DNA of 23,101 bases from JANRKN01 sp033763435 (GTDB taxonomy: Bacteria; Planctomycetota; Phycisphaerae; Phycisphaerales; UBA1924): positions 1-23,101 of the forward strand of contig JANRKN010000155.1 in the NCBI GenBank assembly GCA_033763435.1. The letters are read 5' to 3'. Every line of letters begins with the position of its first letter. Position 1 is the stretch's first letter. Both the position numbers and the translations under genes were made by a program. Under the pieces are notes generated by a model, which ran no database searches, was not told the DNA's origin, and worked only from the letters and a program-made list of their open reading frames with translations. This document shows, one piece after another, positions 13,257-22,419 of this stretch.

Positions 13257-14999
13257 ATGCCCGCACAGCCCCCGCACATTCTCGGACAAGCGTCGCAGCT
13301 CGCCCGGCAAGGTCGGGCGGGCGAGGCGATCGCACTCCTCCGGCGGGCCATGACCAAAGACCCGGGCGATCCGCAACTCCCCCACCTGCTCGCGCAGCTC
13401 CTGACCGGCACGGGTCAACCCGAGCAGAGTTCGTATCTCCTTGGGCGCGCCTCGGAGCTGTACGAGGCGAGCCTTCGGCGCACGGGCGCGAACGTGCCCG
13501 ACCTCGTCGGCCTGGCCGACGTGCGGATGTCGCTGAAGGACCCCGCGGGCGCGGAAGATGCCTGGCGCCGGGCGATCGCGCTCGACCCCGCGCACCCCGC
13601 GCCGCGATCGCAACTGGCCAATGCGCTGCTGATGCTCGGGCGCGGGAACGAGTCCGCGGCGCTGCTCCGCGAGGGCCTCGCACGCCGGCCCAACGACGCG
13701 GCGCTCCTCGGACTCTTCTGCTCGGCGAGCAACTACGCGGACGACCTCGCGCCCGAGGAAGTCTTCGCGGCGCACCGCGCGCTGGGCGAACTGATGGCCC
13801 AGCGGGCGGCGCGATCGGTCCCGCCCCTGCCCGCGCGGACGCTCTCGCCCGCGGATGCCGATCGACCCCTGACGATCGGGTACGTCTCGGGCGATCTGCG
13901 CGAGCACTCGGTCGCGCACTTTGCCGAGCCTTTGCTGCGACATGCCGACCGCGCGATGTTCCGCGTGAAGATTTACGACACGTACACGGGCGTGCGCAAG
14001 CCCGATGCCCGGCGCGACCGTCTGCGCGCGCTTGCGCCCGACTGGACGGAAGCGTTCGCGCTCAACGATGCGCAGCTTGTGCAGAAGATCCGCGCCGACG
14101 GCGTGGACGTGCTCATGGATCTCTCGGGGCTTACGGGCTCGAGCCGTGTGGAGATCTTCGCCGCGGGGCCCGCGCCGCTGCAGGGAACGTACTGCGGGTA
14201 CCCGAACACGACCGGGCTGCGTGCGATCGACCTGCGCTTTACTGATGGGCTCGCGGATCCGGTGGGTCAGACCGACAGGTTCCACGTGGAACATCTCGTG
14301 CGACTGGACCCGTGCTTCCTGGCGTACACGCCCCCCGAGCATGCGCCCGAACCCGCGGCCCGCGACGATGCAGCGCCGATCACGTTCGGCTCGTTCAATG
14401 CCGCGGCCAAGCTGACGCCCACGACGCTGGACCTGTGGGCGCAGACGGTGCTTGCCGTGCCGGGCTCAAGGTTGCTCGTCAAGGCGATGGCGCTGCAGTC
14501 CGACGAACTGCGGAGGCCTCTGGAGAAGGCGCTCGAAGCACGGGGCCTCTCGGGGCGCTTTGAGGTGCTCGGGCGCGTGCCCGATCCGCGCGACCATCTG
14601 AACACGTACGCGCGCGTGGACATCGGGCTCGACACGTTTCCGTACCACGGCACGACGACGACGTGCGAGGCGCTGTGGATGGGCGTGCCGGTGGTCTCGC
14701 TCGTGGGCGCGACGCACGCCTCGCGGGTAGGCCTGAGCCTGCTGAGCGCCGCGGGGCTCTCGGACCTTGCGGCGACGACGCGCGAGAGCTTTGTCGAGCG
14801 TGCGCGGGGGCTGGCGCAGGACGCGCCGAGGCGTGCGGAGCTTCGCCGGACACTGCGGGAAACGCTCCGGACCGGCGTGCTGTGCGATGGCGCGGGGCTG
14901 GCCCGACGGTTCGAGGCTGCGGTCCGTGAGGCCTGGCGGGCGCGGTGCGGGGGTGGATCGACGGGCGGCGCGAACCCCGCGGGCGCGCCCAGCCGATGA
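13257..14999 (+). CDS. TPR-containing GT41 (OGT/SPINDLY-type) glycosyltransferase, copy 1
   Basis: 580 residues. The N-terminal third (about 5-160) carries TPR-like helical repeats (for example GRAGEAIALLRRAMTKDPGD and AGAEDAWRRAIALDPAHPAP). The rest is the GT41 catalytic region of O-GlcNAc transferases and SPINDLY proteins, which transfer a sugar from a nucleotide-sugar to Ser/Thr of proteins. Key marks are IGYVSGDLREHSVAHF with the family's active-site His at 217, LMDLSGLTGSSRVEIFA, CGYPNTTGL, ITFGSFNAAAKL, and GLDTFPYHGTTTTCEALWMG followed by PVVSL (nucleotide-binding end). There is no signal peptide, so it acts in the cytoplasm. Sugar and target are unknown; secreted or envelope proteins of this lineage are plausible clients. 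The gene is followed after 12 bp by a paralogue and is surely co-transcribed with it. Confidence 0.88.
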   Translation: MPAQPPHILGQASQLARQGRAGEAIALLRRAMTKDPGDPQLPHLLAQLLTGTGQPEQSSYLLGRASELYEASLRRTGANVPDLVGLADVRMSLKDPAGAEDAWRRAIALDPAHPAPRSQLANALLMLGRGNESAALLREGLARRPNDAALLGLFCSASNYADDLAPEEVFAAHRALGELMAQRAARSVPPLPARTLSPADADRPLTIGYVSGDLREHSVAHFAEPLLRHADRAMFRVKIYDTYTGVRKPDARRDRLRALAPDWTEAFALNDAQLVQKIRADGVDVLMDLSGLTGSSRVEIFAAGPAPLQGTYCGYPNTTGLRAIDLRFTDGLADPVGQTDRFHVEHLVRLDPCFLAYTPPEHAPEPAARDDAAPITFGSFNAAAKLTPTTLDLWAQTVLAVPGSRLLVKAMALQSDELRRPLEKALEARGLSGRFEVLGRVPDPRDHLNTYARVDIGLDTFPYHGTTTTCEALWMGVPVVSLVGATHASRVGLSLLSAAGLSDLAATTRESFVERARGLAQDAPRRAELRRTLRETLRTGVLCDGAGLARRFEAAVREAWRARCGGGSTGGANPAGAPSR

Positions 15000-15001
15000 T
15001 T

Positions 15002-15005
15002 GGAG
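15002..15005 (+). promoter_or_regulatory. Shine-Dalgarno (GGAG) of the second GT41 gene
   Basis: GGAG lies 6 nt before ATG 15012 and within the 12-bp gap after the previous stop. It overlaps the in-frame TTG at 15000, which argues against that TTG being the start. Confidence 0.65.
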
Positions 15006-15011
15006 TTCCTT

Positions 15012-16919
15012 ATGGGTGATCTTCCCCCGAATGCTTCTGACACTCCTGCGGGCGACCGCGGCCACGCGGAGTTGCCCCCGGTTCCGCCCGACCATGACCT
15101 GCCCGTGCAGCTCAGGCCCAAACCGGGGCAGCGGATCCGGGCGGGGACGTTCACGCACGGGCTCGTGCTTGCCAGCATTGGGCGTTGGGACGCAGCCATC
15201 CGTGTGCTGAAGGAAGTGCTGCTGGCCAACCCCGACGACGGCGAGGCGTGCGAGGTGATGGGCGAGTGCCTCTGCGCCCTGAAGCGCCCGCAGCACGCGC
15301 TGGTCTTTGCACGCAAGGCGGCGCAGCTCCTGCCCGACAAGCCCAGCGTCGCGGCGCTGATCGGGTGGTGCCTGTTCGTCGGCGGGAAGATTGAAGAGGC
15401 GGGCCGGCATCTTCGCGCGAGCGTCGAGAAGTTCCCGAACGACCCGATTGTGCGGTACTACTGCGCCGAGTGGCACGCCGAGGGCGGGCTGATCTCGCGC
15501 GCGATCGCCGAGTGCGAGGCGGGCCTCGCGCTTGCGCCCGACAACGATCGGCTGCTCACGTGCCGAGCCAACCTGCACTATCACTCGGCGCGGATGGAAG
15601 AGGCGATGCCGATCCTCAAGCGACTGGCGGCCGAGCACTCGGCGACCCCGTCACACCTCTCGAGCCTCGCGATGCTGTGCAACTACGACCCGGACGCGAG
15701 CGCCGAGGAGATCTTCGAGCATCACAACCGCTTCGGCCTGCTGATGGACATGCAGGCGCCTGCGCACGCCGGGCCTTGGATGGGGACCAAGGACCCCGAG
15801 CGCCCGCTGCGCGTCGCGATCATGTCGCCCGACCTTCGGACGCACTCGGTCGCGTACTTTGCCGAGGCGGTCTTCCGCGGGCTGGACCAGAGCCAGTTCC
15901 ATATTACGGTGCTGAACACGGGCTCGATCAAGCCCGACGACGCGATGCAGCAGCGCTTCCGCTCGCTCGCGCAGGACTGGTGGGAGATCACGGCCTTGCC
16001 CGACGAAGTGGTCGGCCAGCGGCTGATGGATGGGCGCATCGACATCCTGATCGACCTGGCCGGGCACACGAGCGGCGGGCGCCTGAAGCTGCTTCAGTAC
16101 AAGCCGGTGCCGGTGATCGTTTCGATGATCGGTTATCCCAACACGCTTGGGCTCGCCTCGGTCACGGCGCGGATCGTCGATTCGCTCACTGACCCGGCCG
16201 AGCCCGACGGACAGGGGAGCACGCCCGACGAACTCGCGGTCGAACGGCTTCTGCGGCTGGACCCGGCTTTCCTGTGCTACACGCCGCCCGATCCGCTGCC
16301 GCCGATCGGCCTGACGCCCGAGGGCTGGGACGCGCCGGTGACGTTCGGCTCGTTCAACCACACCGCCAAGATCAACAACCGCGTGCTGGACGCCTGGGCC
16401 GAGTTGCTCCGGCGTGTTGAGGGCTCGCGGCTGATCCTCAAGGCGCCCGCGCTCTCGGATCCGGGCATCGCGCGCGATCTGGGCGAGCGCCTGGCTTCGC
16501 GGGGGGTCGATCCCGCGCGCTTCCGCGTGCTGACCCGCACGGCGACCCCGGCCGAGCACCTGCCGCTGTACCAGCATGTGGACATCGCGCTCGATCCGTT
16601 CCCGTATCAGGGCACAACAACGACCTTCGAGGCGCTGCTGATGGGCGTGCCGGTGGTCACACTCGAGGGACGCACGCACGCCCAGCGCGTGGGCACGTCG
16701 ATCCTCACGAACGTCGGCGCGCCCGAGCTGATCGCCCGCTCGCTCGAGGAGTATCTCTCGATCGCGCAGCGTCTGGCGGCCGACCGTCCGCGGCTGAATC
16801 AGTACCGCCAGAACCTCCGCGCGATGCTCCTGCGCTCGGCGCTGTGCGATCAGCTCGCGTACGGACAGCGTCTGGGCGCCGCGCTGCGGGGCCTGTGGCG
16901 TGAGTACTGCGCGGGCTGA
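15012..16919 (+). CDS. TPR-containing GT41 (OGT/SPINDLY-type) glycosyltransferase, copy 2
   Basis: 635 residues, a paralogue of the gene just upstream with the same order of parts. A polar start (about 1-40) precedes TPR-like repeats (about 45-215; for example WDAAIRVLKEVLLANPDDGE, PQHALVFARKAAQLLPDKP and ISRAIAECEAGLALAPDN). The GT41 region follows: MSPDLRTHSVAYF with the active-site His at 278, ILIDLAGHTSGGRL, IGYPNTLGLASV, TFGSFNHTAKINN, and ALDPFPYQGTTTTFEALLMG with PVVTL. Compared with copy 1 the second His of HSVAHF is Tyr, the TPR part is longer, and there is a short insertion (DGQGSTPDE) before the VERLLRLDPAFLCYTPPD segment. The two have clearly diverged, so different acceptors are plausible (inference). 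It converges with the next gene, with 14 bp between stops and no terminator between them. Confidence 0.88.
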   Translation: MGDLPPNASDTPAGDRGHAELPPVPPDHDLPVQLRPKPGQRIRAGTFTHGLVLASIGRWDAAIRVLKEVLLANPDDGEACEVMGECLCALKRPQHALVFARKAAQLLPDKPSVAALIGWCLFVGGKIEEAGRHLRASVEKFPNDPIVRYYCAEWHAEGGLISRAIAECEAGLALAPDNDRLLTCRANLHYHSARMEEAMPILKRLAAEHSATPSHLSSLAMLCNYDPDASAEEIFEHHNRFGLLMDMQAPAHAGPWMGTKDPERPLRVAIMSPDLRTHSVAYFAEAVFRGLDQSQFHITVLNTGSIKPDDAMQQRFRSLAQDWWEITALPDEVVGQRLMDGRIDILIDLAGHTSGGRLKLLQYKPVPVIVSMIGYPNTLGLASVTARIVDSLTDPAEPDGQGSTPDELAVERLLRLDPAFLCYTPPDPLPPIGLTPEGWDAPVTFGSFNHTAKINNRVLDAWAELLRRVEGSRLILKAPALSDPGIARDLGERLASRGVDPARFRVLTRTATPAEHLPLYQHVDIALDPFPYQGTTTTFEALLMGVPVVTLEGRTHAQRVGTSILTNVGAPELIARSLEEYLSIAQRLAADRPRLNQYRQNLRAMLLRSALCDQLAYGQRLGAALRGLWREYCAG

Positions 16920-16933
16920 CGTGCGCCTCGCGG

Positions 16934-18439
16934 TTACGGGCAGCCGGCCGCGAAGCCGACGGTGAACGCGACGAAGTCATCGGAGTCGACGAAGCCGGAC
17001 TGATCGAAGTCGGCGGTGCGGGCGCAATCGGGATCGTCGCCCAGCGCGCCTTGGCCCGCGCCCGTGCAGCCTCGGGCGAACTGGTCGACATACGCGACGA
17101 AGTCGTCCGAGTCGGCAAAGCCGCTCTGGTCAAAGTCCGCGGGGCAGTTGACCTGCCGACGGAAGACATTGGCGCCGACCGTGCCCGGCACGGTGAGGTT
17201 GGTCGCGGCCGAGTCAAAGGCGAGTACGAGTCCCGACGCGCTGAGCGCGGCGGTATTGACCGCGCCGTTGGCGTCGCCGCCCGTCGCCGAGACGCTCTCG
17301 CGCGTGATGCGCCCGGTGAGAAGATCCTTCACGTACACGTCGGCAAGCCCGTTGGTGTCGGCGGGATCGAACGTGGTGCTGCTGGAGACGAAGGCAACGA
17401 AGCGCCCGTCGGCGGAGATGCTCGCGCCCCAGCTTTCGCCGTCGCCCTCGATGCCGCCCGGGCCCGTCGACGCGCGGACGGTCGTGCCCAACAGCGTGTC
17501 ACGCACGAAGACATCGCGCAGGTTGTTGGTGTCGTCGCCCACCAGGTTGGTCGCGGTCGAGTCGAACGCGGCAAAGCGCCCATCGCCCGTGATGCGGGGC
17601 CGGAGGCTCTCGCCGTTGGCCTGTGCGCCGGCGCCCGAGACGCTCACGCGCAGGGTGAGGCTGTTCGTCACGTCGCGCACGAAGATGTCGGGCAGGTTGT
17701 TGGTGTCGCCCGCGGCGAGGTTGCTCGCGCGGCTGGCAAACGCAACGAGCTGACCGTCGTCGGAGATCGAGGGGCGCGAGGCCTCCGCGTTGCCGATCGA
17801 GCTGCCCGACACGTCCAGCCGCAGGATCGCGCCCGTCTGATTGTCGCGCCGATAGACGTGCGCGGTCGGCGTCGGATCGCCCGGCACGAGGTTCGAGGCG
17901 TTGGACTGGAACACGGCGTAGCGCCCGTCGGCGCTGAGGGCGCTCTGGTCGCTCTGGTTGTTGGTCTCGGCGCCACCGGCCGAGAGGTTCACGCGCGAGG
18001 TGCCCGCGCCGGTGCGCAGGAAGATGTCGAAGCGGTTGTTGAAGTCGTTGCCGACGAGGTTGCTGGCGAGGCTTGTGAAGCTGACGGCGCTGCCATCGGC
18101 GCTGAGCGCGGGGTTGGCGCTGGGGTTGTTGCCCGCGGCGCCGGCGGAGTTCCGGCTCGCGAGGCGGATGAGGCCGTTCTCCCAGGTGAAGACGTCGAGC
18201 GTGAAGTTGGTGTCGAGCGGATCAAGCCCCTGCCCGAAGGACTGGAAGGCGATGACAGAGCCGTCGGCGCTGATGGCCGGGGCACCGCCGCCGGCCGGAT
18301 CGCCGAAGGTGTCCTTGCTGATCAGTTCCGTCGCGCCGGGCTGGGCAAGCGCCGAACCGGCGAGCAGCGCCAGGAGCGCGAAGCCCGCGCGGGGACCGAC
18401 GACCAAGCCCGTGCAGCACGGGCGCAAACGCATCGACAT
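16934..18439 (-). CDS. Secreted seven-repeat beta-propeller (TolB/PD40-like) with C-terminal dockerin-like pair
   Basis: 501 residues. A signal peptide ends near ALA|Q (about residue 32). About seven repeats with the pattern 'A/S-x-S-x-D-G-R-x-x-A-F-x-S-x-x-x-N-L-x-x-x-D-T-N-x-x-x-D-V-F' follow (for example ISADGRFVAFVSSST, ITGDGRFAAFDSTATNL); this is the PD40/TolB type of beta-propeller blade. The C-terminus carries two EF-hand-like loops, ADFDQSGFADSDDFVAY and ADFDQSGFVDSDDFVAF, each closed by a GC dipeptide (FARGC, FAAGC). Asp at loop positions 1, 3, 9 and 12 suits calcium binding in dockerin style. The protein is probably exported and held or sorted by this tail. ATG 18439 was chosen over an upstream GTG because GGAGGGAGAG lies just before it. 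The downstream secreted protein at 18689 shares the tail but not the body. Confidence 0.85.
   Translation of the reverse strand: MSMRLRPCCTGLVVGPRAGFALLALLAGSALAQPGATELISKDTFGDPAGGGAPAISADGSVIAFQSFGQGLDPLDTNFTLDVFTWENGLIRLASRNSAGAAGNNPSANPALSADGSAVSFTSLASNLVGNDFNNRFDIFLRTGAGTSRVNLSAGGAETNNQSDQSALSADGRYAVFQSNASNLVPGDPTPTAHVYRRDNQTGAILRLDVSGSSIGNAEASRPSISDDGQLVAFASRASNLAAGDTNNLPDIFVRDVTNSLTLRVSVSGAGAQANGESLRPRITGDGRFAAFDSTATNLVGDDTNNLRDVFVRDTLLGTTVRASTGPGGIEGDGESWGASISADGRFVAFVSSSTTFDPADTNGLADVYVKDLLTGRITRESVSATGGDANGAVNTAALSASGLVLAFDSAATNLTVPGTVGANVFRRQVNCPADFDQSGFADSDDFVAYVDQFARGCTGAGQGALGDDPDCARTADFDQSGFVDSDDFVAFTVGFAAGCP
16970..17140 (-). repeat. Two copies of dockerin/EF-hand-like repeat, first protein
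   Basis: Copies at about 16970-17013 and 17095-17140 are similar at DNA level (GACGAAGTC(A/G)TC(G/C)GAGTCG core on the plus strand). They encode DxDxSGxxDSDDF. The same core recurs twice in the neighbouring gene. Confidence 0.75.
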
Positions 18440-18442
18440 GTG

Positions 18443-18452
18443 CTCTCCCTCC
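18443..18452 (-). promoter_or_regulatory. Shine-Dalgarno (GGAGGGAGAG) of the PD40-type gene
   Basis: Read on the minus strand, a long purine stretch sits just before ATG 18439. It resembles the GGGAGAG before the PEP-CTERM-type gene, another exported protein. Confidence 0.6.
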
Positions 18453-18596
18453 ACAAAGACCGTGACCACTCTCTCGAGGACCGTTTCCGGACCCTGCGTT
18501 CAAGGTACAGGCCGCGGGCCTCCGAGGGAAGAGGCCTCGCGAGAGTTCGCACAAGCTTTGTCCCGGGACCGGCGGTTTCCCTCGCGGCTCAGCCAG

Positions 18597-18631
18597 AAAA
18601 AACACCGCGCCCCCGGAGAGGGAGCGCGGTG
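18597..18631 (-). terminator. Rho-independent terminator
   Basis: Stem CACCGCGC/GCGCGGTG (arms 18624-18631 and 18603-18610) with a 13-nt loop, followed on the minus strand by TTTTTT (18602-18597). It lies 57 nt after the stop of the gene at 18689 and separates it from the PD40-type gene, so the two secreted proteins have separate transcripts or at most attenuated read-through. Confidence 0.85.
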
Positions 18632-18688
18632 CGTTCGGAGGGTGTTCTCTTGGTCGTGTCGGGCCCTTGGCCGGGGCTGGCCGAGGGA

Positions 18689-19762
18689 TCAGCAGCCGAC
18701 GGTGAAGGCGTCGACGAAGGTCACGAAGTCGTCGGAGTCGACGAAGCCTGAGCCGTCGATATCGGCCGACCAGGTGCAGGCGGGGTCGGGGTTTGCGGGG
18801 GCCGTGCAGCCGAGGGTGAAGTTGCCGACGAAGTCGGTGAAGTCATCGGAGTCCACGAAGCCCGAGCCGTCGTAGTCGGCGAGGCACAGGGGCGAGATGA
18901 AGCGGAAGCTCCAGCTCTCGGCGCCCGAGCCGAAGGCGTAGCTGGAGGCGCCGGTGGTCTCGTTGTGGATCAGGATGCCCGTGCCGTTGGTGTAGAGGAC
19001 GTTGCCGTCGCGGAGCGGGAAGATGCCGCGGTTGCCGCCCGAGTTGGTGAAGCTGCGGATCTGCTCGCCGGTGGGCGAGTATTCCCAGAGCAGGTTGGGC
19101 GGGCTGAAGCCGGCGGCGAGGATGTTGCCGTTGTCCTTGACGGCGAGCTGATAGGGGAAGCGGATGCCGCTGGTGGTGACGGGGACGAAGTCGCCCAGGT
19201 AGGTGCCGGAGGTGGAGTAGCGGACGATGCGGTTGCCGCCCGAGCTACCTGAGAGGGCGATGAGGAGCTCGCCGTTGTAGGGCAGGACGCCCCAGGGCGA
19301 GCTGGGCACGGCGAAGTTGCCAAGCACGGTGCGCGTGGCGGGGTCGATGCGGAGGATCGCCGTTCCCGGCGCGCCGTTGCCGGTGCCGGCGTTCGCGACG
19401 AAGACGACGCCGTCGGTGTACGCGATGCCGCGGATGTTGTCGAGACCGCCCGTGGTCGCGCCGCTGATCGTCGTCAGCAGCTCGGGCGTGTTCTTGCTGA
19501 CTCGGAAGATCGCGATGGTGTCCGCGGCCTGATCGGTCACCCAGATCTCACGCCCGACCTGAATCGCCTGCAAAGGCAGCACATCTCCCGGCAGCCCGAG
19601 GAACGACATGTCCGCCCACTGCTGCGTGACCAGCGAACCGTTCTGCGGATCGAAGAGCCAGATCGTGTCGGTCTGGCTTTCGGGAACCATCAAGTACTGA
19701 CCCTGCGCGGCCCCGGCCGAAAGTCCGAGAACTGCCAGCACGCCCATCACCGTACGACGCAT
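18689..19762 (-). CDS. Secreted NHL/YncE-like beta-propeller with C-terminal dockerin-like pair
   Basis: 357 residues. The signal peptide MRRTVMGVLAVLGLSAGAAQG (cleavage near AQG|Q) precedes a body of repeated short strands typical of six-bladed or NHL/YncE-type propellers: DTIWLFDPQNGSLV, DTIAIFRVS, ILRIDPATRTVLGNF, RIVRYSTSGTYLGDF, LLWEYSPTGEQIRSF. The tail holds two EF-hand-like loops, ADYDGSGFVDSDDFTDF and ADIDGSGFVDSDDFVTF, separated by a Cys-bounded spacer and ending GC. No catalytic motif is visible; extracellular binding or surface association is the likely role. ATG 19762 follows GGAGAAGAGACG and begins the signal peptide; a longer in-frame extension was rejected. Unlike its neighbour it has a strong terminator directly downstream. 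Confidence 0.84.
   Translation of the reverse strand: MRRTVMGVLAVLGLSAGAAQGQYLMVPESQTDTIWLFDPQNGSLVTQQWADMSFLGLPGDVLPLQAIQVGREIWVTDQAADTIAIFRVSKNTPELLTTISGATTGGLDNIRGIAYTDGVVFVANAGTGNGAPGTAILRIDPATRTVLGNFAVPSSPWGVLPYNGELLIALSGSSGGNRIVRYSTSGTYLGDFVPVTTSGIRFPYQLAVKDNGNILAAGFSPPNLLWEYSPTGEQIRSFTNSGGNRGIFPLRDGNVLYTNGTGILIHNETTGASSYAFGSGAESWSFRFISPLCLADYDGSGFVDSDDFTDFVGNFTLGCTAPANPDPACTWSADIDGSGFVDSDDFVTFVDAFTVGC
18722..18881 (-). repeat. Two copies of dockerin/EF-hand-like repeat, second protein
   Basis: Copies at about 18722-18766 and 18838-18881 share the core GAAGTC(A/G)TCGGAGTC(G/C)ACGAAGCC with those in the neighbouring gene and encode D(Y/I)DGSGFVDSDDF. Confidence 0.75.
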
Positions 19763-20060
19763 CGTCTCTTCTCCAAACCCACCCGCCCCACGCCCGCGGC
19801 AACACAAAACCCGAACAAATACCAATCCTTCCCCGCGAAGCGAGCACGCCTGACACCCGCCCCATGAACCAAAACCGTGCCGGGGACAAGGTCAACGGAA
19901 ACGCGAAAGCTCGCGGACAAACCCGCAATCTTTCCGTGATCGACCCCGACCAAAGCCGGACCGGAACCGTCCGGCCAGCGCTGTTCGCTCGGACGGACGG
20001 CGTGGTTCGCGCGAAAGCGCGTCAGGCTCAGGGTTCTGATGCCGGAGACTGGGCGTTCCG
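19763..20060. other. 298-bp intergenic region upstream of the NHL-like gene
   Basis: It lies between the end of the minus-strand membrane protein and the start of the NHL-like gene and is richer in A/T than its surroundings near 19800-19890. On the minus strand TTGACC is followed 17 nt later by TTGGTT (near 19873-19900), a weak sigma70-like pair. A small CGCG/CGCG hairpin sits near 20008-20022. I see no gene here. Confidence 0.35.
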
Positions 20061-20777
20061 TCACAGGTTGGCCGCGGGAGACTGAACGGGGGCGTGGGCG
20101 TGGACGGGTCCGGCCGCCGCGACGCCGACGGGGCTGGGCGCGGGTGTGGGCTGCGGCTGCTTGGCCCCGGCCGAGCGCCACCACGCGCTGGCCTGGGCGA
20201 TCGAACGCTGCGCGAGGCTCGCGGCATGGGGCTTGGCCTTGTCAAAGGCGGACTTCGCGCCCACCGCGCAGGCCTGACCGACCTTGCCGATCGTCTGGCC
20301 CACCTGCTGCGGCGCGACGGCCGCGCCTTGCTTCACCGCCCTTGCGAACCGGTGTGGCAGGCTCGCGGCCTTGCGAGCGAGCTCCTTGCGGTGCGCCTGA
20401 CGAACCGCGAGGATGCTCGTCACGGCCGATCCGATTGAGCCCCACGCCCAGAACATCCACGCGCCGGACTCGCTCATCCACGCTTGACTCGCGCCCACGC
20501 CCGCGAGCCACGCGAGGGCGAGCGATGAGGCGAGCGAGAGCGCAAAGCCGGTCTTCAGCAGCCGGAGGGGCTTCTCGGCGGGCCGTTGGGCGGAGACGGC
20601 CGCGGGCGCGGGCTGATCGACCGGGCCCGGGACGGGCGTGGGCGCGGGCGTGGGCTTGGCGCGAAGCCCCAAGATCGACGCGTCGTCGAAGGCCCACCAG
20701 AGCGCGAGGTAGCCGCGCCAAAGCGCCCAGATCGGCGAGACCACCACGCGCCAGAGCACCGCGAGCGTTGCGAGCAT
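20061..20777 (-). CDS. Small membrane protein with Pro/Ala-rich linkers, function unknown
   Basis: 238 residues, unrecognised. A hydrophobic, Trp-rich start (MLATLAVLWRVVVSPIWALWRGYLALWW) looks like a membrane-embedded or re-entrant helix. A Pro/Thr/Val linker (about 45-75) leads to two close membrane helices (FALSLASSLALAWLAGVGAS and WMFWAWGSIGSAVTSILAV). The C-terminal half is basic and Ala-rich with helical character and ends in a Pro/Ala/His tail. No enzymatic motif is seen. ATG 20777 has GGAGG 8 nt upstream, which favours it over the in-frame TTG at 20801. It diverges from ribB, with 139 bp between the starts. It is probably inner-membrane; the topology is uncertain. Confidence 0.7.
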   Translation of the reverse strand: MLATLAVLWRVVVSPIWALWRGYLALWWAFDDASILGLRAKPTPAPTPVPGPVDQPAPAAVSAQRPAEKPLRLLKTGFALSLASSLALAWLAGVGASQAWMSESGAWMFWAWGSIGSAVTSILAVRQAHRKELARKAASLPHRFARAVKQGAAVAPQQVGQTIGKVGQACAVGAKSAFDKAKPHAASLAQRSIAQASAWWRSAGAKQPQPTPAPSPVGVAAAGPVHAHAPVQSPAANL

Positions 20778-20904
20778 CGACGAGTCCTCCCAACGGGCCA
20801 AGCCTCCCCGCGCGGGGCGGCCCGAGGGCTTGTTGGGATTCGCGCCCCCACCCTTTCAGCCGCCCCTTCAGTCACTCAGGCGGCCCGGCGAGCCCACGCG
20901 CTTC

Positions 20905-20910
20905 TATCAT
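20905..20910 (+). promoter_or_regulatory. Candidate -10 box (TATCAT) for leaderless ribB
   Basis: TATCAT ends 6 nt before the GTG start at 20917, with no Shine-Dalgarno between. This is the third case in this window of a TANNNT box in that position. No FMN-riboswitch-like leader could fit between the box and the start codon. Confidence 0.42.
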
Positions 20911-20916
20911 CGCCGC

Positions 20917-22118
<1,202 letters not shown>

Positions 22119-22122
<4 letters not shown>

Positions 22123-22379
22123 GTGGGCCAGTAAGTGCGGCGCTGCTGGGCGCGGGCCTGCCGATCCATGACTGGCAGTTCTGGATCGCAAGCCTGTTCG
22201 CGCTGGTCGCGCTGTACGTGGTGCTGAACATGCTGGGCGTCGTCGCGCTTGTGCGCAGGCTCATCGGCAAGCCCGCCAAGCCCAAGGGCCGGCGCGTGCA
22301 GCTGACAACCAGCGCAAAGGCCGCCAGCGCGAATGTTTCTGGCGCGAAGTCTTCTCCAACGAAAACGCCCGAGGCCTGA
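22119..22379 (+). CDS. Small single-helix membrane protein coupled to ribB
   Basis: 86 residues, unrecognised. A short N-terminal part (MSGPVSAALLGAGLPIHDWQ) leads into one membrane helix (about 21-45, FWIASLFALVALYVVLNMLG) followed by a basic cytoplasmic-type segment (RRLIGKPAKPKGRR) and a Ser/Ala/Lys-rich tail. The GTG start overlaps the ribB stop codon by four bases (GTGA), so translation is likely coupled. By the positive-inside rule the tail would face the cytoplasm. No link to riboflavin is evident from sequence; the pairing may just be operon history. The frame is open and its hydrophobic pattern is unlike random high-GC frames, so I consider it a real gene. Confidence 0.66.
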
Positions 22380-22394
22380 ACAGGCGCCGGGCGT
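22361..22394 (-). terminator. Stem-loop terminator in convergent junction
   Basis: ACGCCCG (22365-22371) pairs with CGGGCGT (22388-22394), with an inner GCCTG/CAGGC stem. On the minus strand it is followed by TTTTC, so it best serves the gene ending at 22420. It overlaps the last codons of the plus-strand membrane protein and may act on both transcripts. Confidence 0.6.
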
Positions 22395-22419
22395 GCGATG
22401 CTTGAGATCTCTCCAGCGT

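Noticed and set aside
12132..14342. 736-codon minus-strand frame across purC and the first GT41 gene
   Set aside because: It is antisense to two clear genes and crosses their intergenic region; the composition is Arg-rich with no recognisable fold.
17051..18751. 566-codon plus-strand frame antisense to the PD40-type propeller gene
   Set aside because: Its repeats mirror the propeller repeats on the other strand; the Ala/Arg/Gly/Val composition is that of a shadow.
20008..20022. CGCG-GAAA-CGCG-type hairpin after the membrane protein gene
   Set aside because: Short stem and no T-tract on either strand, so I do not call it a terminator.
20830..20916. Longer ribB from an upstream in-frame start
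   Set aside because: The added residues are Pro/Arg-rich and precede the normal RibB start; GTG 20917 follows the TATCAT box directly.
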